42,295 nt of DNA from a virus. Position 1 is the first letter of the stretch; each line of letters opens with the position of its first letter. Of this stretch, positions 38,176-42,295 are shown piece by piece. Under the pieces are notes generated by a model. The model did no database searches and was not told the origin of the DNA. It was given only the letters and a program-made list of their open reading frames with translations. The translations under genes and the position numbers were made by a program. Location: positions 1 to 42,295 of IMG/VR virus record IMGVR_UViG_3300047284_000300; one strand, written 5' to 3'.

Positions 38176-38642
38176 CGGTTATTACGATATTCAAGGTTTT
38201 CTTTAATACTATTCATATCAGACATATTGAATCCCATGATGGAATCGTCTGCAGCGAATACTTCATCAAATCCAGAACGTTCTAATAATTTAGTTTTAAT
38301 TTCTAATTGCTTTTTCTCTTTTTGAATTCTTCTTAGAAACGCAAAATAAATTATCTGAGTAAAATAAGCAAAAGGATTAGTAGATTTTTCTGGATCAAAG
38401 TTGTCAATATACTGTAGGCAGTTTTCAATACCGTCACATATCATGTCGTCTTTAAACATGTAGTTGACAAAGTTAGGACGATATGATAGATGAGTTGCAA
38501 TTTTAAGAAAGCACTCTCCAATATAATTGGGGACTTTTGGTTTTGGCAACTCATTCTCTTTTGCATACTTTACTTCTTTTCTGTAAACCATTAAGGCATC
38601 CAAAAAATCCTTATTGTTTACGTAATGTTCTTTTTTCTTCAT
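38172..38642 (-). CDS. 55: Late sigma factor (T4 gp55-like)
   Basis: A 156-aa minimal sigma factor: the region-2-like core reads YIGECFLKIATHLSYRPNFV, DDMICDGIENCLQYIDNFDP and STNPFAYFTQIIYFAFLRRI, which binds core RNA polymerase and opens TATAAATA promoters. The C-terminal tail ends in NSIKENLEYRNNR; the hydrophobic clamp-binding end of T4 gp55 is not obvious. It is the first gene behind the minus-strand promoter at 38669-38697. Its targets are visible across this window. Confidence 0.93.
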   Translation of the reverse strand: MKKKEHYVNNKDFLDALMVYRKEVKYAKENELPKPKVPNYIGECFLKIATHLSYRPNFVNYMFKDDMICDGIENCLQYIDNFDPEKSTNPFAYFTQIIYFAFLRRIQKEKKQLEIKTKLLERSGFDEVFAADDSIMGFNMSDMNSIKENLEYRNNR

Positions 38643-38668
38643 TCAATTTGTTATTTGCAAGTGTATTC

Positions 38669-38697
38669 ACTTTAACACATTAGAATAGGCTTGTCAA
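38669..38697 (-). promoter_or_regulatory. Sigma70 promoter for gp55-gp47-gp46
   Basis: Minus strand TTGACA (38692-38697), 17 nt, TAAAGT (38669-38674). Its -35 is 7 nt from the -35 of the opposing promoter, the two separated only by a run of G. Confidence 0.8.
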
Positions 38698-38704
38698 GGG
38701 GGGG

Positions 38705-38733
38705 TTGACAAGAGTGCTGAATGTGTGTATAAT
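38705..38733 (+). promoter_or_regulatory. Consensus sigma70 promoter pointing antisense
   Basis: Plus strand TTGACA (38705-38710), 17 nt, TATAAT (38728-38733): both boxes are perfect. Transcription would run through 38740 onward, antisense to the 132-aa gene and then uvsW. No plus-strand gene of credible quality follows. Confidence 0.85.
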
Positions 38734-38748
38734 AACTCTGTCAGGGTT
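38726..38748 (+). repeat. 23-nt promoter-core repeat, copy 2
   Basis: Identical to the minus strand of 7752-7774: -10 box and the first transcribed bases (AACTCTGTCAGGGTT). Confidence 0.9.
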
Positions 38749-38759
38749 GAAAACTTATA

Positions 38760-39158
38760 TTAAGTATCTATATTAAGTTTAAAAGACTTCTCTAGAATCT
38801 TCCTAGCCTCTTCAATTTTATTTTTAAATCCTAATTCTTTATCTAGAGAAACTCTATTGTTATCCTCTTTATTAAGATATTTGTTTACAGTACTGCGGTA
38901 CAGATGTAAGATTTTATTGTCTGCTTCTCCTACTGTAAATACTTTATTTTTTTCTATAAAGAATATATCTTCCTTACAGAATTTAATCCAAGGTCTCATA
39001 TCTACTTTATACATTTCTCCAGCAGGAGTCATAACTTGCTCTACATCTATCTCAAAAGGATTTTCAATAATAAATCCATCTTCTTCTTCACATACAACAA
39101 CAATTCCAATTAATTCTGATCCGTCTAATAATTTAATTACTCCATAAAATTCATTCAT
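38760..39158 (-). CDS. Small beta-rich protein, possibly Sm-like (132 aa)
   Basis: The N-terminus MNEFYGVIKLLDGSELIGIV, then VVCEEEDGFIIENPFEIDVE, is strand-rich with the G-S-E-L-I-G signature shared with the proteins at 25790 and 29110. After about residue 90 it becomes a charged helix (NNRVSLDKELGFKNKIEEAR). An LSm-type barrel plus a helical tail is the likeliest fold, by eye only. The 3' end faces the antisense promoter at 38705-38733. It overlaps the uvsW 3' part by 4 nt. Confidence 0.66.
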   Translation of the reverse strand: MNEFYGVIKLLDGSELIGIVVVCEEEDGFIIENPFEIDVEQVMTPAGEMYKVDMRPWIKFCKEDIFFIEKNKVFTVGEADNKILHLYRSTVNKYLNKEDNNRVSLDKELGFKNKIEEARKILEKSFKLNIDT

Positions 39159-39928
39159 GTTTCCTTCCTTTTAAAATTTACTGGAATTATTTCGTACTCA
39201 AAATTTTCTTCTGAGTAAGTTTTAATTCTTTCTATTAGATGATTTAACGTATAATTTTTTTTATCTCCTTTGGAGAAATCATCAGCAATATCAAATAATT
39301 TTGCTTTTGTTTTATTTTCTCCTTTTCTCAATACTCTTCCTATTGATTGGAGATTTCTAATTCTTGATTTACTAGGGGAAGCAAAAATAACATTGTGTAA
39401 ATTTCTAATGTTAATTCCTGTGCTGAAAGTTCCGTAAGATGCCACAATAATGGCATTGTTTTCTTTTTCAGTAATTTCTCTGATTAATTCTCTTTCTTCA
39501 GCATCAACTCCACCATAGACAAAAAACACTTTACGTTCATTGTCTGTATGACTATTTATTATTTCATGAAGTATCTTGCCATGCTTTTCTACCATAGCAA
39601 ATAATATCAGTGTATTACCTTCTTGGTTGATGGCAAGATTTTTGATATATTTGTTTCTTTTTTCATCTCTACAAATATAATCTAATTCTTCTTGATAGGA
39701 TTCAAATTGATATGAATCATGTTGTAGTAATAATATATTAATTTTTAAATTTGATAGATACCCTTTGTCTATCAATTTTTTAGTCTTGATAACCTTGTTA
39801 ACAGGTCCAAATAACCCCTCTAAAACGAGTTGATTTGTGTTTGACCCATCCAGAGTACCTGTAAACCCAAATCTATACTTACAATTATGTAGTTTTGTCA
39901 TTATAGATATCAAATTGATGAGCTTCAT
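39155..39928 (-). pseudogene. uvsW: UvsW helicase, C-terminal part (out of frame)
   Basis: This 258-codon frame carries the second half of an SF2 helicase: FGFTGTLDGSNTNQ (motif III region), then NTLILFAMVEKHGKIL, VFFVYGGVDAEERELI, ASYGTFSTGINIRNL (motif V) and QSIGRVLRKGENK (motif VI). It lies one frame away from the upstream part and overlaps it by about 44 nt. The nearest ATG, at 39928, is poor in context, so separate translation is doubtful. The gene is probably broken by a small deletion, unless the sequence has an error or a frameshift is used. Confidence 0.82.
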
Positions 39929-40610
39929 CTCCAATTATTACATCATATTTTTCAAAAAAACTTTTAGGTAATTTGTAAATAGATTGCCAAGTAGTAACAG
40001 TTATTGGATTGATAGTTTGTTTAGATTTTCCAGCATAAATTTTATGAACTTCTTCTCCCCAACCATAGTCTTGAAAATCTTTTGATAACTGCTCTACAAG
40101 AGATGTGGTTGGAGTGATAATAAGAACATTTAAATTTTTATCAAGATAATATCTTACTATACAATAAATCATTAAAGATTTGCCAGAAGCTGTAGGAGAT
40201 AATAATAGTTTTCTATTATTTCTAAGTGCTTCATAAATTGCCTTATACTGATAATCTCTAACTTTAAATGGTATATTTAATGATTTAATATAATCTACCA
40301 AACCTTCTGGAGTGATAGATTGATCAGAAGCTTTTGGCATTCCATAATATGCATTATCTTGATCTAGATATGTGTAACTTCTAGAGCATAACCATTCTGT
40401 TAGATAGTCATATAATCCGACGTAAATTAATCCATCATAGGGACTGAATAATCTAATTTTACCATCCCACAATTTGTTTTTAAATTGAGGCATAAATTTA
40501 GCATTTGGAACATCAAATGTGAAATATTCAAATAATTCAAATTTAATATGTGGATCACATTCTACCGTTAAATATACTTCGTTTTTCTTTTTAATAATAA
40601 CATCTGTCAT
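39885..40610 (-). pseudogene. uvsW: UvsW helicase, N-terminal part
   Basis: This 241-codon frame has the UvsW N-terminal domain (1-105), the Q-like segment FKVRDYQYKAIYEAL, Walker A SPTASGKSLMIY near 138-146, motif Ia ITPTTSLVEQL and motif II IGDEAHQF near 227-234. It then runs into DIYNDKTT and a stop. Without motifs III-VI it cannot be an active ATPase. UvsW normally unwinds branched DNA and R-loops and switches off origin-dependent replication. The start overlaps the uvsY stop (TAATG). Confidence 0.88.
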
Positions 40611-41041
40611 TAAATACTACCTTGCATAAATTTTTGCCATTCAATGCTATTTTTGATTTGAAATCCTCTAGTGCTAATATTACTTAGAATACTTTCTAAT
40701 AAAAATATCATCTCCTTATAATAATTTAGTTTATTTAAAGCCGACTGAATTTCATCATCTGATTCAATATAAAGTTGAACATCTTGTTTCAATATTTTTA
40801 AATCAAATGGTTTTTCTTTATATACCTCTGCGTCTGATTTTCCAGTATAATACTCAAATTTTTCTCTGAGTAATTTTTTATAATCTTGGTCTTTTTTAAT
40901 TTTAATTAATCTTACATCTGAAAGCCAATTTAGATATTTGCTATGCAGTTGTGGAATTTTTATAGATTCATGATCAAGTAGGTCTTCATCCATCTTGGAA
41001 TCCTGAGCCCAATGATCTTTAATAAAGTCAATATCAATCAT
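40610..41041 (-). CDS. uvsY: Recombination mediator UvsY
   Basis: A 143-aa protein (MIDIDFIKDHWAQDSKMDED) with the UvsY pattern: HESIKIPQLHSKYLNWLSDV, the basic segment RLIKIKKDQDYKKLLREKFE that contacts single-stranded DNA, YYTGKSD, and the C-terminal coiled coil (IQSALNKLNYYKEMIFLLES) ending in EWQKFMQGS. UvsY loads UvsX onto gp32-covered DNA. Length is close to T4 UvsY (137 aa). It overlaps the gp3-like gene by 4 nt and uvsW by 1 nt. Confidence 0.95.
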   Translation of the reverse strand: MIDIDFIKDHWAQDSKMDEDLLDHESIKIPQLHSKYLNWLSDVRLIKIKKDQDYKKLLREKFEYYTGKSDAEVYKEKPFDLKILKQDVQLYIESDDEIQSALNKLNYYKEMIFLLESILSNISTRGFQIKNSIEWQKFMQGSI

Positions 41042-41574
41042 AGTTTTTTGTCATCAATTGTGTAGATATCGTATATAGTATACTTGAAACTAGTGCTAAC
41101 TGTAAAGTACTGAACGTCTTGTGCAGTGGATTGGAATCTCAGTTCTCCTATATTTGTTGGGAATAAATCTTTAAATACTATTTTAAATTTCTTTTGAAAG
41201 TTGGAATCTAAAATAAATAAAATTCCTTCACTGTAAGTTTTATCATCTAGATCATCTCCAGGGAGTTCTGCAATATCTCCACCAGAATAAGGATGACCAA
41301 GTTTTCTTACCCAATTATGTATGGCAAGATAATTTTTCATATTTTCGTCAACAATAAATTCAATATTCAAATCTTCAAACGAAATTTCATCTCCAGGATG
41401 TGGGATTGCATTCCATCTTGTAGCTTGAGTAGCTACAGATAAATTTATGCCTGGAACATTTGCGGATTGACAAAAAAATGAAACGTTAGGATATTTAATT
41501 AATTGAAATTGAAATCCAATTCCAGTTAAAAAATTAGCTGGACAATTTGAATTAGTTACAAAATTAGCTGACAT
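41038..41574 (-). CDS. 3: Tail completion protein (T4 gp3-like)
   Basis: A 178-aa beta-rich protein: MSANFVTNSNCPANFLTGIG, then FFCQSANVPGINLSVATQAT with the SANVPG motif common to tail-tube-related proteins, and DLNIEFIVDENMKNYLAIHN. Position between gp23 and uvsY is where cyanomyoviruses carry gp3, the tail terminator that stabilises tube and sheath, and the length matches T4 gp3 (176 aa). A related tube or baseplate role cannot be excluded. CTAAATAAA lies upstream as a possible late promoter. Confidence 0.75.
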   Translation of the reverse strand: MSANFVTNSNCPANFLTGIGFQFQLIKYPNVSFFCQSANVPGINLSVATQATRWNAIPHPGDEISFEDLNIEFIVDENMKNYLAIHNWVRKLGHPYSGGDIAELPGDDLDDKTYSEGILFILDSNFQKKFKIVFKDLFPTNIGELRFQSTAQDVQYFTVSTSFKYTIYDIYTIDDKKL

Positions 41575-41596
41575 AGCATTTTATTTTTATTTAGAT

Positions 41597-41623
41597 AAAA
41601 AAAGAGCCCCTTTTGGGGGGCTC
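41597..41623 (-). terminator. Rho-independent terminator of gp23
   Basis: Minus strand GAGCCCC/GGGGCTC (7 bp, 6-nt loop) followed by seven T, 21 nt after the gp23 stop. Confidence 0.93.
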
Positions 41624-41644
41624 CTGAAGTATGTGAATCAGTGA

Positions 41645-42295
41645 TCACATTAGGTTGATAACTCTGGTTCTTCTGTAGTAAACGTTGTCGTTTGCCTGAA
41701 GAGCACCAGAACGTTGAGTTAGACCACCTGCGAATGGGTTTGCAACCATACCATAACGGGTCTTGAAGCCGATCTTTGGCTGGAAGGTGTCCTGACCGAT
41801 GGAACGAACCATTTGGAGAGGAACATATGGACAATAGAAGAGACCTGCATCATATGCATTGGAACCCTTATACCCCATCACATAGTAGTGATCGTTAGAA
41901 ATGTTTGCTGAATATGGATCAACATATACCTTGATACGACCATTGATTGTACCAGCTAGAGTTGATACAGTGTCGTCTGGGGTGTCTGAAGTGTTGAGTA
42001 GTGGAGTGTAATCCATTACTTTAGCAGCAGCTAGAGCACTTGCAACGTCGGCTGAGCAGACGATGAAGTTGCCCTTTCCTCTACGAGTCTCATGACCGAT
42101 TGCGTTTGCATCACGCTCAATCTGGAAGAGTAGACCCTTGAACTTCTCAACTGACCAACGACCATTGGAGTCAACGTCGAGGTCGAAAGTACCAGCGTTA
42201 GCTACGTTGTTCTGAGCACCAGGCTTAGCGGTTACGTAGATGGTACGTACAACTTCACGGTTGATTTCAGTTAGAATCTCTGAGCTTAGAATGTT
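41645..42295 (-). CDS. 23: Major capsid protein gp23, C-terminal part
   Basis: The frame is open to the window edge and gives 216 residues without a start (NILSSEILTEINREVVRTIY, then GRRGKGNFIVCSADVASALA and KVMDYTPLLNTSDT, ending YRRTRVINLM). This is the C-terminal part of the HK97-fold major capsid protein of T4-like phages, which builds the head hexamers after gp21 removes its N-terminus. Base composition is richer in G+C than the early genes. The strong terminator behind it suits a highly expressed late gene. Confidence 0.95.
   Translation of the reverse strand, partial: NILSSEILTEINREVVRTIYVTAKPGAQNNVANAGTFDLDVDSNGRWSVEKFKGLLFQIERDANAIGHETRRGKGNFIVCSADVASALAAAKVMDYTPLLNTSDTPDDTVSTLAGTINGRIKVYVDPYSANISNDHYYVMGYKGSNAYDAGLFYCPYVPLQMVRSIGQDTFQPKIGFKTRYGMVANPFAGGLTQRSGALQANDNVYYRRTRVINLM

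Noticed and set aside
38857-39147. Plus-strand open frame of 96 codons behind the antisense promoter
   Set aside because: It is antisense to the 132-aa gene, its composition mirrors that gene, and no ribosome-binding site is present; an antisense RNA is simpler.
1-42295. CRISPR array, insertion sequence or attachment site
   Set aside because: No regularly spaced repeats, transposase gene or terminal inverted repeats were seen; the only mobile elements are freestanding HNH genes.

Overview
The window is part of a T4-like cyanomyovirus genome, a phage of marine Synechococcus or Prochlorococcus. The evidence is the T4 replication, recombination and late-transcription core (gp43, gp44, gp45, gp62, RegA, gp41, gp61, UvsX, UvsY, UvsW, gp46, gp47, gp55, gp23 and a gp3-like protein) mixed with genes typical of cyanophages: nrdA/nrdB, mazG, hsp20, a cobS-like ATPase, a 2OG-Fe(II) oxygenase, cyanobacterial DUF3110-like and DUF4278-like proteins, and an SLH-porin. 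Almost everything is on the minus strand; only one short island (about 26.9-27.7 kb) is coded on the plus strand.

Layout. 0-7.7 kb is an accessory region: an outer-membrane SLH-porin, many small orphan proteins, eight tRNA genes (Thr, Asn, Gly, Ala, Pro, Ile, Arg, Tyr) plus one tRNA-like element without an anticodon stem, an HNH endonuclease whose 3' end runs into tRNA-Thr, an RlpA-like and a C39-like wall enzyme, and a PD-(D/E)XK nuclease. 7.9-19.5 kb holds a histone-like virion protein, nrdB, nrdA, the gp61 primase, small proteins, an Ig-domain protein, an 888-aa virion protein and a nucleotidyltransferase carrying a T4-type capsid-targeting N-terminus. 19.5-26.8 kb is mazG, gp41, 2OG oxygenase, uvsX, gp43 and hsp20. 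The plus-strand island carries two tandem glutamine-riboswitch-like aptamers ahead of two very small proteins. 27.7-31.8 kb is the RegA/clamp-loader/clamp operon, invaded by two HNH genes. 31.8-42.3 kb is the cobS/cobT-like pair, gp46/DUF3110-like/gp47/gp55, a frameshifted uvsW, uvsY, gp3-like and the 3' part of gp23.

Regulation is unusually readable. Host-type promoters TTGACA-17-TANNNT stand at most transcription-unit boundaries, often inside the end of the upstream gene or against a terminator. T4-type late promoters (NATAAATA) precede the porin, the virion genes and the plus-strand gene. Two loci 31 kb apart share an identical 23-nt promoter core; at the second one it faces antisense into a small gene and uvsW.

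The points most worth a second look are the tandem riboswitches, the duplicated and partly antisense promoter, the broken uvsW, the tRNA-like RNA driven from a palindromic promoter, the phage SLH-porin, and the putatively packaged nucleotidyltransferase. Family names come from motif recognition by eye; no database search was run.
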